This document shows, one piece after another, positions 14,290 to 26,900 of a DNA stretch of 64,000 nt; positions within the stretch are counted from its first letter, which is position 1; each line of letters starts with the position of its first letter. This DNA comes from Trichuris trichiura (taxonomy: Eukaryota; Nematoda; Enoplea; Trichinellida; Trichuridae). The notes under the pieces are model-generated. The model had not been told where the DNA came from. It was given only the letters and a program-made list of their open reading frames with translations, and searched no databases. The stretch spans positions 119,501 to 183,500 of the forward strand of contig JBAJFE010000002.1 of assembly GCA_037903355.1 (NCBI GenBank). Reading direction: 5' to 3'. A program made the translations under genes and the position numbers.

Positions 14290-14951
14290 ATGCTGAGGAT
14301 CGGTGATAGTTGGGTCATTATACTTCAACGACGGAAAACGCTCATTGTAACCAGCTCTCTTGATTAATTCTAATAGTAATTTTTGGCCTAACACTAGCGC
14401 ATGTAACCTTTTTCAGGCAATAAATTCTTCTTCTTAACGTCGCTCCTTCTCCTGATCCAATGTTATCTCGGAGATCAGAATGTTTACATATGCAGTGGTT
14501 TTGTCAGATCGTCAGTTCTTATTGACTTCAGTAAAGTTTCGGTGAGTAGTTTGGGGATATCTTTAAAGTATTTGGGTTTCCGTTTTCTGTGTAGTTTTGC
14601 TCCGCATTTGGAACCGCGTGAATGGAACTGCGAAACTGAATTTATGACTAAACAATTTTTAGGTTCGACTTCTAACGTTACAAGGTAATTTGAAGTATCA
14701 AACGCGTTACTCACAAACTGGCGGTTATTACATGATCCCAGTTTATGAGAAGGGTGTATATGTGCTGCGCGTCAAGGCACCAGAAGGTTGGAACTTTGGT
14801 AAGACGCTTAAATTACCTAATCAATAATGGAGATGGAGCGCTTCTTTGAGAACCCGAAGGTGTTGAGCTACGAATCGATGGTCAAGCTGACCCTTGTAGC
14901 AAAGGCGAGCATATTATTTTCAACTTTTCTGGTTATTCATTAAGGGGAAAG
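14290..14951 (+). CDS. NOMO: NOMO exons 1-4
   Basis: Exons 14290-14302 (ATGCTGAGGATCG), 14417-14541, 14663-14798 and 14851-14951. Exon 1 is tentative. It was chosen because an ATG with a GT donor in phase 1 joins the TTTTTCAG acceptor at 14416 and gives a signal peptide (MLRIGNKFFFLTSLLLLIQC). There is an in-frame stop upstream of exon 2, so translation must start in a spliced leader exon. Exon 2 ends FSKVS; exon 3 gives VRLLTLQGNLKYQT and YYMIPVYEKG; exon 4 gives EPEGVELRIDGQADPC and FNFSGYSLRGK, matching the first human repeats. Confidence 0.85.
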
Positions 14952-17900
14952 GTAAGATAATTCCGTTCTCGCGCGTACAATTATCTATTTATTGTCGCGT
15001 GCGTTAAAAATTTGTGAGTTCGTAACAGGTCCATACGTTTCCATTTTACTCACAGTAACGAAAGTCGTTGTTTTCAACAAGTCTTTACTACGCAGAACTT
15101 TCAGAACTAACACGTTCCGTCTCGGTGCTTGAATAACTGAAACTAACGGAGGAGTCGATCTTATAGGCGAAAAATATGGATTATTCAGTTGTCGTTGTTT
15201 CTGTTATCGGGCATAACCAATTTCGCCCAATTAGGTTGGTCCAAATATCGCTGACTTCTGTTCCCATGCCTCTGTTTTTATCAGCACGTTGTGCCTTATG
15301 TAAAGCGCTTCCTTCATTTTCCGTAGCTGGAAATCTGTTTCGTTGGTGATGGTGTTCGGATACAGTTAGCCATTGCAATGTGACGCATGCTCCACTATTG
15401 CAGACGCCTTGATTGCTTCTTCTATCGCCTCATTTGGCTGAAGTTTTCGTGGTCGCCCTCGTCTCTTTGTTTCTAATCCCTTTTGATCGTTCATGGCATT
15501 TTTGTAACGGTTCAGATAAATCAATTGTTGGTCGTACCTGTGGGATGAGGTATTGCCTGTCTCTTCTATGTAGGAGGCGGAGCACGTGCACTTAATTCCG
15601 TATATATGACTCGCTTTTTGTTTGGGACCAGTCTGATCTTGTTATTCCTGACTGGATCTGAAGACAGCGGCGCTTTTAAAATAAACTTGGTAAGAGCTCA
15701 GTTTTCTCTCCTAAACCTCTATAGTAGAGCAGTATGAGTAGTGGAATTGTCGGTCGTGGCATATGTTTCTCTGGTTTGGAAAATACGTGTGGGGTCTTAG
15801 AAGAAATCAGTGCCGCCGGATAGCCATTGCTGAGGAAAGTCGTTTTTATAGGCTGTAATTCTTTTGAGAATAATTCTTCATTGCAAATCGTTTTCGCCCT
15901 TTCCACTATCCCACTGATCATGCCTCTCATCACTAATCGAGGGTGGTGTGAAGAGAAATGTAGGTGTCTCTCCGGGTGCGTCGGCTTTTCAAAGACCGTT
16001 GTTTTTAGCTTGACCACTGACGGGAAACAGAACATCCTCAGTGAAGAATAGCGAAAAGTTCTGTGCTAAAGTCAGGATGTAATCTTACGCGTTTCAGACT
16101 TCTTCGTCAGCTACGATGTAAAGGACCTCTTTGCATGGATTCCCATGGACATCACTCTAAATGCATTCCAAAATCTGCTGGGCAAAGACTGCAATAAAAA
16201 CGGACTAGTCTGAAGGTCTTTCATATCAAAAAACTACAGTAGAACCTCTGAAGTTGACCACCTCTCTATGTCGATCACCTCCCTAAGTTGACCGACTTTT
16301 GACCACTTGGTTGGTCCGCACGTCAATAATATAATATACCCACAGCCTCTTATGTTGACCACCTCCTATGTTGACCAGTCTTTCCCGGTCCCTTGGGTGG
16401 TCAACTTATGGAGGTTCTACTGTAGTTTCTTTTTGCGCGAAACAAGCTATTTCTGGTTTGGGAAACAGTTCTTTGCGCAAAACAACGGTGCACCAATGGG
16501 GAGCTCCCTCTCATCTCTTTTAGCAGAAATGGTAATGGAACACCTGCAACAAATTGCATTTTTCACTGCTAACGAGTCTATTGTCCCGACGCTCTACAAA
16601 CGTTACGTTGGTGACATTTTTGCCAACATCAAGCTCGGTGAGGATGAAACTATCTTCAATCACCTCAACTATCTTTTGCCTACATGCATCTCTTTTACCA
16701 TCGAAAAGTAGGAGAACGGCAGACTTCCCTATTTAGATGCACTCGTCATTAGGGAATGCGACAGGCTAAAAACAAGGGTCTACAGAAAGCCGATCCATTC
16801 GGACAGAAACTTACACTTCTCTTCACACCACCCTCGGTTAGTAATGAGAGGCGTGATCAGTGGGATGGTGGAAAGGGCGAAAGCCATTTGCAATGAAAAA
16901 TTCTTTCAAAAAGAACTAAAGCATATAAAAACAACTTTCTTCAGCAGATAGCTATCCAGCGGCACTGATTTCTTCTACAACCCCACATGCATTTAACAAA
17001 TCAGAGGATTATGTGCCACGGCCGGCAGTTCCACTACTCTTACTGCTCTACTATAGAGGTTTAGGAGAGAAAAATAAGCGTTTGGGCAAGACCATCGCTT
17101 ACCGAGTTTATTTTAAAAGCGCTGCTTTCCCCGGACCCATTGTCGGAAATGACAAGATCAGACTGGCTCTAAACGAAAACTTGGAATCATTTACGAAATT
17201 AAACACATGTGCTCCGCCTCCTACGTTGGGGAGACAGGCAGTAGGTTAAACTCGAGTTGCCTGAACCTTTACGAAAATGCCATGAGCGACCAAAAGGGAT
17301 TAGAAACAGTGGGACAAGGACGATCACGAAACTTTAGCTAAGTGGGGCAATGGAAAAAGCAATCAAGGCGTCCGCATCAGTAGAGCATGCGTCATGTTGC
17401 AGTGGCCAGTTGTATTCAAACATCCTCACCAATGAGCCAGATTTCCAGCTACGGCAAATCAAGGAAGCGCTTTACATAAGGCACAGCGTGCTGATAAAAA
17501 CGGAGACATGGGAACAGAGGTTAGCGACATTCGGACCAACTTAATTGTGCGAAATCTGTTATGCACGCTAACAGAAACAACAACAGCCGACTAACCTATA
17601 TTTCCCGCCTATAAGATCGACTCCTCCGTTATCCCCAGTTATTCAAGCGGTGAGGTCGGAACGTGTTAGTTCCCGAAGCTCTGCGTAGTAAAAACTTGTT
17701 GAAAACGGAATTTTTGTTATTGTGAGAAAAACGCCGCGTACGTTTAGAATTGGTCTGTTTGTATTGACTTTGCAACATCTTGGTTTTTTTATGTAGCCTA
17801 CAAACACGAAGCACATTTTAAACGCCAGAAGATTAGACAATTTTTCTTAGCAGAAGCCGCAAAATGGACGTGCAGCAGAGACGTTCGGAACTAAACACAG

Positions 17901-20900
17901 AATAGCAGCAAACGAGACGGTGTAGTTTTGCGGGTAGAAAACGGAGCTTTCAGAGTACCGTCCGTTCTGTCATCAGCGTAAAGCGAAATGCAAAAGAAAC
18001 GAACAGCCAACTCAAATTTAGTAACGTATGTAGTCCGTAAAGTTGCAAATTTTAACGGATTTGTACCAAGTTTTTCTAGTGTGGAAGAAAACGGTAAACG
18101 CTTTTGTTTTGCAGCCAAGTATCAGTGAAGTTTTACTGGTGGAAAGAAGTAGGCGCAAAACCGTTTAACCCTGTGAAAGGGGATGCTTGGTCATTCGTCC
18201 TCTACCATAATGTTCACCTTTCGTGATGCCTATGCTCGATAACCTATGCGCTACTGTAGCACGCGTTCCTCCCTCATAGCATTTCAAGCGCTAGGACATA
18301 GGCTTAGCGTAAGCCTTATGTTCAGGTCTCCGTTTAGGTAAGGGAAGAACTTGACTGTCGGTACGTTTCTTTCTTTGACCACCGTACTTTACGCCTAAGC
18401 GTATGCCAAAGCGTAATTATCATGCTTGGGCGTAGGCTTAGGTGAAGGAAGAAAACGATTGCCTGTATTTTTTCTCCCTAGCCATCCTGTTTGCTTTTGG
18501 TTTAGCCTAAGCCTACACGTAGCACTTATGTTCTGGTCATAAATTCTGAAAGCAAGGCGTAAGAAGAAGTTACACTCTAACAGTTCTCCGTTCTGTCTGG
18601 CTTCTTCGTGCATAGGAATAATGAGTGACTGCGGAAAAATCGGAAGGGGTGAAGAAAGGTTCATTAATACTTCCTATTAAAAATGCCTGTTAATTTGCTT
18701 ACACGTTTTATGAGGCCACTTTTTATGAGCGCGCTTCAACTTAGCCTACTTGACTGCGCCAACCTGATCTTAACGAACATGACTTCAAGCCAATTTTGCC
18801 TAGAAATAATTGGTCCTGTTGCTATAGCTGCATTCACGTACACGCTATGCCTGACGTAACTTTAGTATACGTGATACACAGAAAGGATGTATAGTACAGT
18901 AAAACCCCCGTAAGTTGACCACCCAAAAGACTGAGGTTAACTGGTCAACATAGGGAGGTGGTCAACGTACGGGAATTGTGGATATAAGTGGCTCGGCTGA
19001 ATAGATTGCAGTTGAACCACCGTAAGTTGTCCACTCAACAGACTGGTCAACTTGCGGAGAGCAAACTAGCATTGCGTCCATATACCACGTCAGGCTAAAG
19101 CAGTCAACTTCCCACTTACGGAGGTTGTCCTTGCGTGTATTAACGTGCGGACAAACCAGCTGGCTAAAATTCGGTCAACTTATAGGAGGGAGGTGGTCAC
19201 CATATAGGAGTGGTCAACGTTGGGGGTTTTACTGTAATTGCAGAACAAGCGCATAGGTATGCTGTATACAGTATGCATGTACTACGTGTTACGCGTACGA
19301 TATTTTTCTGCTCTCATAGGTTTCTGCATCATATGCGTAATATGGAGGATGTATACTTATGTTAAACTGTTTTTTATACGGAATGTATGTCTTGTTGAAA
19401 ACTTTTAAGTCTCTGGAGCTTTCAGGTCACTCGTGACCCGTCTTCAGCGGTCTTGAATTGCAAATGGAATTTGTGAGTGCGAAATCAGCCTTCTGTTGTT
19501 TCTAAAGGTTTAAAGCGAGTGTTTTAAAGTCTTCTGTTGGTGGTTTTTTTTCTTTGTCTGTCAGCTGTCTTGTGCTCTTTATAGCTTAGTATAGCTTAGT
19601 TCCTTATAGCTTGTAGTATTTTTGTGTGCCTGTTGATTTGTTTTTTAAAACATTTTATTCCATTGTTAATTCACGTTTTTTTCTATCTATTTTTCATTTG
19701 CGTTCCACATTTGTCAATTCGTTTCTTTTTGTTTGTTCCATGTAGTATTTAATTTTATCCATTTTCCATTTGTTCCAGGGAACAAACAAAAAGAAACGAA
19801 TTGACAAATGTGGAACGCAAATGAAAAATAGATAGAAAAAAACGTGAACAAACAATGGAAAAAAATATTTTAAAAAACAAATCAACAGTCACACAAAAAT
19901 ATAACAAGCTATACGGAACAAAAGCAGAAGACATCTAACAGACACAAAGAAAAAACCACCAACAGAAGACTTTAAAACAGTCGCGTTAAACCTTTAGAAA
20001 CGATAGAAGGCTGAACTCGCACTCACAAATTATATTTATAATTTAAGACCGCTGAAGACGGGTCACTCGTGACCTGAAAGTTTCGGAGAATTACAAGTTT
20101 TCAACGGGACATACATTCCGTATAAGAAACAGTTTAACATGAAAATCCACAGTCCCGTACCAAGAAGTAACATTTACAGGATGTATACTTTCGTATTCAT
20201 ACAGGACATTCATGGAGGTTACAGGATTGGCGTGGCATACTTTGTCTATAAGCGGAATATTTGCGAAACCCACGGTTTCTATGCTGCACGTGTAGTTTTA
20301 ATCCAGTATGTACTTGCACATAAGGAATATTTACGTCTTTGATGGCTTATAAGTAGTATACATTGTTTGTAACTATGATAGCTGCGGCATAAATGGTCTG
20401 TACGGTATAGATAGGGTATCTATGCTGTATATAACTGCATACATAAGATATGAAATTTATGACTTGTTCATGATTTAATTTACTTCTAAAGAAGGCGTTT
20501 ATAATATCTGTCGTCTCTAAGATATACATGTAGTATCTGTATTATGCACACTTGTATAGAGAGAATGAACATTTAGCGTATGTATACTATGTATACGGTA
20601 TGCATTGCGTATAAGTAAGGTATAAGTAGGGTGTCTTTGATATACAGCAGGGGTGGGGAACCTTTTTGGTGCCGCGGGCCGTTTAGACGTTTATATGACC
20701 GTTCGCGGGCCGTATAGCATACTTAAACGAAAAACAGCCTGCTTTATTCGCTCGTATGTTTATCAAGTCACCCGTAATGGGATGCGTTGAACTGCTTTTC
20801 CCTGGCGAGGAAACTTCAAGATAAAAGGAAGAATTTTGAGACAATTCTGCAACCCAGTTGTCAAGAACATTATCGCAACTACAGAGAAGGAAATAACTTT

Positions 20901-23900
20901 TTTGTACTTCGAAGACGTAAAGCACAGGCGATCGGCGCAAACCGACGAGAACGATAGCGAGAGAAGGCGAGAACGATGCCAATGACTACTGAGCAAAAAA
21001 AGCAGAAGTGCTCTAGCATGCTGGACAGTCGTTCTCTCTAACAAAGCAATAGTCCACGCTACTTATGCGCGCGCACACACTAGAATGGCGCCTACTGCTT
21101 GTCACCGAGGAATAACAAAGTCGGTTTGTGGTCAGAGAGCTGTCAGCAACGCAGTCTTCTGAGCCAGCCTGACGTTCCCTGCTTGTTACGCAAGATTTAT
21201 GTTCTTACTAGGATTCACATAAAATACGTTTGTCGCCTTATGAAAAATAACTACCTACAATCACATTTCACTGAATCTCGCATCCATGTGCGGTTGCCCC
21301 AGCTCGTGGGCGGAAAATGGTCTCGCGGGCCGGACGTTCCCCACCCCTGATATACAGGGTTACGGTCACACGTGCAGTAGATATGGCATGTATTTACTTA
21401 CACGTGCAGTATATAGGGCATGTATTACTTGTCTGTAGTATTTATTTATGCCACTTATAGTATGCTGGTAGTATATTGCATATGTGCCGTTGAGACGCTA
21501 GGTATTACAAACATATTCTCTATAGGCAACGTTTACCACGCGTACACTGTAGGCACCGTAAGCGTTCTCTCAGCGCAACTGTGTGCACCAGAAGCATTAC
21601 ATGTGCGTCTGGAGATTCAGGATATCACAGATACCCAATTTTAAGGCAATTTATACCACGTGCATACTATAACTGGCATAAATAAATCCTGTAGGCAACT
21701 ATATATGCCTTATCTACTGCATGTGTGGCTGGGTTCCTTGTATATCACAAATGTCTTACTTATAAGCGATATCCTGTGTATATACCATAAAAACATTAAA
21801 TATTCCCTCTACGCAAGTGTATACAATATGGATACTACATGTATGCCGTAGCAATGATAGTTATCATAAATATTTTCTTCAGGTGCAACTTATACCATTG
21901 TAAATAATATAGATTTCATGAATGTCCTATGCATGCAGTTTTGTACAACACGGATACTACATCTATACCGTAGAGCCCATTTATGCCGCACCTATCCTAG
22001 TTATAAGCAATGTGTACCACGTAGGAGCTATGTACGATGTAAATATTTTTTGTATGCAAGCACATGCACGATACATGCTACACGTGTAGTATAAAAACCG
22101 TGGGTTTCGCAGGTATTTTGCTTACAGGTTAAGTGTGCCACATCGATCCTGTAATTTCCATGAGTACCCTGCATGAATAGGGTATACATCCTCTGTATTA
22201 CGCATATGATGCAGAAATCTAAGAAGGCAGAAAAACATCTTACAAGTAAGTTGCTGTATACAGCAGACCTATGCGCTTGCTCTGCAATTACTACGCGCCC
22301 CTTCTGTGTATCACATACGCTAGACTGGCACCAGGCAAAACATATATCTAAGTGAAGCTATGGCAACGAGGCGAATTATTTTTAGGCAAAGTTAACCTGA
22401 AGTCATGTCGGTTCAGGTCAAGCTGCGGTGCTCCATATTTCCTACGGTCAGTTGAACACACAATAACCCGCAGAAGTAAACAACAAAAAGTGGGTAGACC
22501 AGTGTTTCTCACTAAACGCCTTGCCAGTGCCCCCTTTTCAAATCACAGAGCTCGCCATCGCCCCCTCCCCCCATTCTGCTTGGCAAAATTCACGTATGAG
22601 CTGATTTTGTCTCCCGAACGATCAGCGTTAATGGTTCTTTCTGCCCAGACTCGCAAAGGAAACCGACGATGAAGCATGAAACTTAGGCGGCAACAAAGAC
22701 GCTGTCACGAACCATATCTGCATATGAGCAGACGCAAAAACGGTCTTTGCTCAAGCGGTGCCTGCTCATTGCTGTGCTAGAGCAAGCAGTCTTACTATTG
22801 CATCAGCCCTTCGCTGCATCGTTTCTCACCGTCTTCCTCGCCAACGTCCCCGTTTTGAACTAGTAGTTTTTCCAGCGCCCACTACCCGTTAGCTTGCTTT
22901 AACAAAGCAACTTCAGCGCCTATGAAATAGTCTTAGCCGAGAAAGATGGTACTTGACACTGATGAATTTACCTCTTGTGTACTCATAAGCGTAATATAGC
23001 GAGCGAACTTCGTTGTCAGGTTTGAAAACCACACAGAGAGAGCAGCTTTTCTACGTCCGGCTCTATGCTGCTACCCAGAGTCTGAGGTCACCTCCGTTTA
23101 CTATAAACAGTGTATTTCTTTTCTTTGTCGGCAAATCCGCAATGACACTAAGGCCACGCTCAACAAGGTACAAAAAAGGAAACGAGAGAGGCAGCTTTTT
23201 TTACTACATTCCGCAATCCTGGGTAAAAGCGTGGTATATCGCGTTGCAACCAGAAGGTCCTGTATCCATGCCTAAACTTTGGCTTGAGCTCCTAATTGGC
23301 CTGCAGCTCTAGCAACGCTTCCTCCAATCGCTGTTCTGCATTGTCAACTTCAGAGAAAAGGTCTGTGATCGAACCTCGCACGTCTAGCAAAAAGATATTT
23401 CCAAACCGTTCGAAGAAATCTTGATGCAGAACTCCAGATGACGCCAATACACTTCGACATTTTTTCATTGAATCGCCCTTTGCTCCTTCGCAAGGATTTG
23501 GAAGGTTGCAAAACTCCCACGGGCGACATTGTTTTTGAACTATAGAAGCTTGGAAACGAACGCCAGTTACGGTTTTCGTTTTTATCAAGTTCAGGTCTTC
23601 GCCTTGTAACTATAAGTCTGTAAGGCAATTCCATCGAATTTCGTATGTAGATCGGCCATACAGGCAATAACACCTTCAATTTTCTCCAGAGTCACACAAA
23701 GAGAGGTGTCCTCTTCACGAAACACCAAAACCGAAGCATGCGGATTGCAAAAGCGCGATAAGCAGGCTCCTTCCGATAACCCTCTTACTTCAGTATGAGG
23801 CAACAAACGGTGGAAATTTTCCTCATTCTCCTCGCACAACGGACCAAATAATCTACCGCTTATAAGCCTGCTCTTGATCCTATTCACCGCCGTAATGATG

Positions 23901-26900
23901 AGATGAAGGGAACAATAGAGGGCCTCATTTAGGCACTTCGCTACCAAGTGCTGACGTTGAATTACGCACAGAATGGCTAATACGTTTGGAACGACCTTCG
24001 AGTCTTGACAACATAGTTAGTTCCCCCCGGATGTAATGGCGGCAACTCCAAAGGAGGTCAAGTAGAGATAAGGAGAGATTGTGTCCAGTAACTTGCGTAA
24101 CCGGATTATCAGATTAGCGTGGAAACATTTCTGGCGGCAGCGACAAAGTGGAGTAACAGTTCCTAATGGAACAATCAAACGTATGTTGCTGGTAACGCTG
24201 CGTGCACCCCAGCGTCATACTGTAAGTCTGCCGGCCATCTTGTCCTGCCCTAGCCTCAGCCTAAACCTAAACATAAGGTGTGTGTCTTGGCTTAAATTTG
24301 GACGAGGGCAAAAAAGGATGAAAGTCATGCTGTCTAATGAAGACAACAAATTACGAGCACGCTGGTCAGAAAGGAACCTGCGCTTCTCTGACGTCGGGCG
24401 GCTGAGAAACAACGTCTGAGTAACGCGTAAAATGAAACTAAATGTGAAACAAGCGTACATACCATTCACTGGGGGAAAGAGACTGTCACAGGCGGGGCAG
24501 TCACTCGGGGCGGGTTTAATCTGATGATAGTAGCACGCATAGACAAAATAACAGTAAAGAAAGTGCATACCGTTCACTGCGGCAGGGAGACCGGCGCTGG
24601 CGGCGCGTCCACGGTGTCTTTCGCGGAAACAACGCAGAATGAGCTTTATGCCGTTTACCAAGACGCGGAGCGGTCCGCTGATCTTAGACGTTCTCTACGA
24701 ATCACGAACCGAAGCCCACCATGCACCACTGTTGCTCCATTGTGTTCTCCGTGCTAGGAATCTATGCGCAGCTGTTTCTTTCCCTCACCTTTACTTTTTT
24801 ACAGGAGTCAGTAAAGGAATTCCTCGGCAGGTTTTCCGTGGGTCAATAAGCGCACTTCTCGCATGTGCCACTGACGCGCTATTGCGCTCCCCGTGCCAAA
24901 TGCTTGGCATGTGTTCAGTTACCTGCAGTAAGGCGTCTCTCCCGTTGTTCCTCTAATCACACTTCATTACGCAGTATCGTTGCATATTACCCATTGATAT
25001 TGTCGCGTGTACTTCCGGGGGGGACAGTGTTGTTAGGATCCCGACTTTCTTCAAGTACAAAATGAAACCTCATTGGCAACCGACCATTGCGGACGCACCG
25101 TCAGTTGCGACAGAGATTACGTTTGTGAGGAGAATCTCTTTTTCTTTGCAGTAACTTTCCACTGCCTGAAAAATAGATTTTCTTTTGCTGTTCGTGACCA
25201 GTTTTCTTCTGAACAAAACTCCTTGAGCTAAATTCTCTTCCTTTGTAAGTCCCACGTATGCAAGCAGTAGCGCTTCATTTCCCGGCAGACGAGTTTCATC
25301 TAACTTTAAGGAGAACCTCGTACTTTTAACAAAATTGCACAACGTTTCTTCCTCAATTTTCCCATTGCGTCGGTACGCCGTTAGACTGTGTTGTTACTCA
25401 AAGAAATGCTTTTAATTGTCTCACCCTTTGGCGTGCACAAAACAGTGTGTAACACCTCGCTTACAACAGGAAGAAGTAATTCTTCACCGACGGCATTCAC
25501 TTTTCCAGACCTAGCGATCATTAACGAAACGTTAAACGAAGCACGCAGACTTGTCCATTGCTAATGCTGCTCTTTAAAAAAAATGTATTCGATAGAATAG
25601 GTCGCTTTCCAACATTTTAGCAAGGCGATCTGAAGTGGTTGAAATCCTTGCCTGCTTTGTTCGGATGTACTTTTGCGAGATATTTTTTCAATTTTGAGAG
25701 CTTCATAGACGTGTTCGAGAATGCTCTGTTGCAAAGCAGGCACATCGGTAACTGCTTATTACTTGGCGCAAGTCCGAAGCCGTACTTGAGGTAATCAGAA
25801 CTATATTACCTACATTTCCTTTTCGACTCTGCAGTTAGGAAGCCCGAACGAGAAAATTACCTTTAGGTAGCGCGCAACGAGAGAAAGTGGCTAAAGCTGG
25901 TTGTCTGCAGCTTCCTTTGCAGAAACTCACACAACTGGAGACAGGATTGTAATCGGCAAAGTTGACTATGGTTGAAAGGATTTTATGATATGCAACGATG
26001 GATACTTATATGGAATGGAATTTTTTGGAACCCAGAAAGAAAAACGCGATGAAACGGAGGCTACTAACAGTATGAGTAACCGAAGACCGAACAAAGAGTA
26101 GACCTGCCAGCAACGAGTGCAATTTCATCGCTTTAGATAAAACAAGAATTCATGCTGGCAAACGAAGCTGGCCAGTGACCCTTAACTTTTTTTGCTCAGG
26201 CGTAGGGACGTTTTGAAGAACGATATCTACGTCTGCGCTAGCATAGCTTTTTTCTACGGAACAGAAGTCTTTCCATGTGTGCCCAACAGTAAGCTACAGC
26301 GAACAGCGTGTATTTGTGCTCTGCGACAAGCTTTTGGTCTGGGCAGCGTCAGTAAGTGAGAGCAGACGAAAAGGGCATTCGGAAAAGAAGAGAAAAAAGC
26401 GCAACGCATGACCTTTGCCGACAATACGACACTGCTGCTATTTGGTTTATTGGCGCCTGCCTAAGCGTCAGTAACGTAAGGTATGCACTTTACGCGGTGG
26501 AACTATTTGGTGTCCCATTAGCTTTCACAGGGGGGCGGTACCGCCCCCTTAGGAAACACTGGGGTAGACTAAGGCGTCAGTAAACAAGCTGACTGAAGTA
26601 AACATATCGTAATCACGTTAACAGCGAATTAAAAGTCATTTTCTTGCATCGCGATGCTTCTGTTCTGTTCCTGAAAAAGCCACTAGGAACTACAGAGATA
26701 TGTAGAGGAAAGTAGAACAAAAGACATCTGGTATAGCGTCTGGCGCGTCAACTGAGACCATGAACAGCTGTAGAATAGTAAGACAAAGCAAGAACTACAG
26801 AGGCACCATTATGTCTGACGAGTCGATTGCTAGCGCAGTGCAAGAAGCTCTGTTTTCATGGTGATTTCCATAACAGTTGTTATAGGCAACACAAACTAGA

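Larger units (their letters stand above)
15030..17745. mobile_element. Penelope-like element, inverted (foldback) pair
   Basis: Two copies of a Penelope-like retroelement in opposite directions share a centre near 16,060-16,100. The minus arm is ~15030-16060 and the plus arm ~16097-17745. Homology continues outward past the coding region into decayed ribozyme motifs and to GTTATTGTGAG-like sequence on both sides. Head-joined inverted copies are common for PLEs. The whole lies in NOMO intron 4. No clear target duplication was found at this age. Confidence 0.75.
19359..20177. mobile_element. palindromic ribozyme foldback P1
   Basis: 819-bp inverted repeat with arms of ~340-380 bp meeting near 19767. 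It is flanked by the perfect 13-bp duplication AGGATGTATACTT (19346-19358 and 20178-20190). A hammerhead motif lies in each arm. It is inserted in the left LIR arm, which resumes after it. No reading frame. A duplication of this length fits target-primed insertion, as in PLEs. Confidence 0.85.
18691..20639 (+). repeat. long inverted repeat (LIR), left arm
   Basis: Once the nested MITE (18897-19234) and foldback (19359-20177) are removed, the arm aligns with the reverse complement of 21358-22499 over ~1.1 kb. Shared blocks include GTTGCTATAGCT, CGTGATACACAGAAAGG, GCAAGCGCATAGG-like, TCTGCATCATATGCGTAAT, GCGAAACCCACGGTTT and TGCGGCATAAATGG. The composition is rich in TATAC/GTATG steps. No coding capacity or known superfamily was recognised. 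Confidence 0.75.
22500..26561 (-). mobile_element. hAT-B element, full length, perfect TSD
   Basis: 4,062 bp starting CAGTGTTTCTCAC and ending GGAAACACTG, flanked by GGGTAGAC on both sides (22492-22499 and 26562-26569). It encodes a decayed transposase on the minus strand and carries a nested, degenerate R element (about 24003-25045). It interrupts the right LIR arm inside NOMO intron 4. Confidence 0.92.

Noticed and set aside
20347..22355. Series of 60-75 codon frames
   Set aside because: Low-complexity TATAC-rich inverted repeat arms; no conserved domain, and the mirrored arm does not keep the frames.
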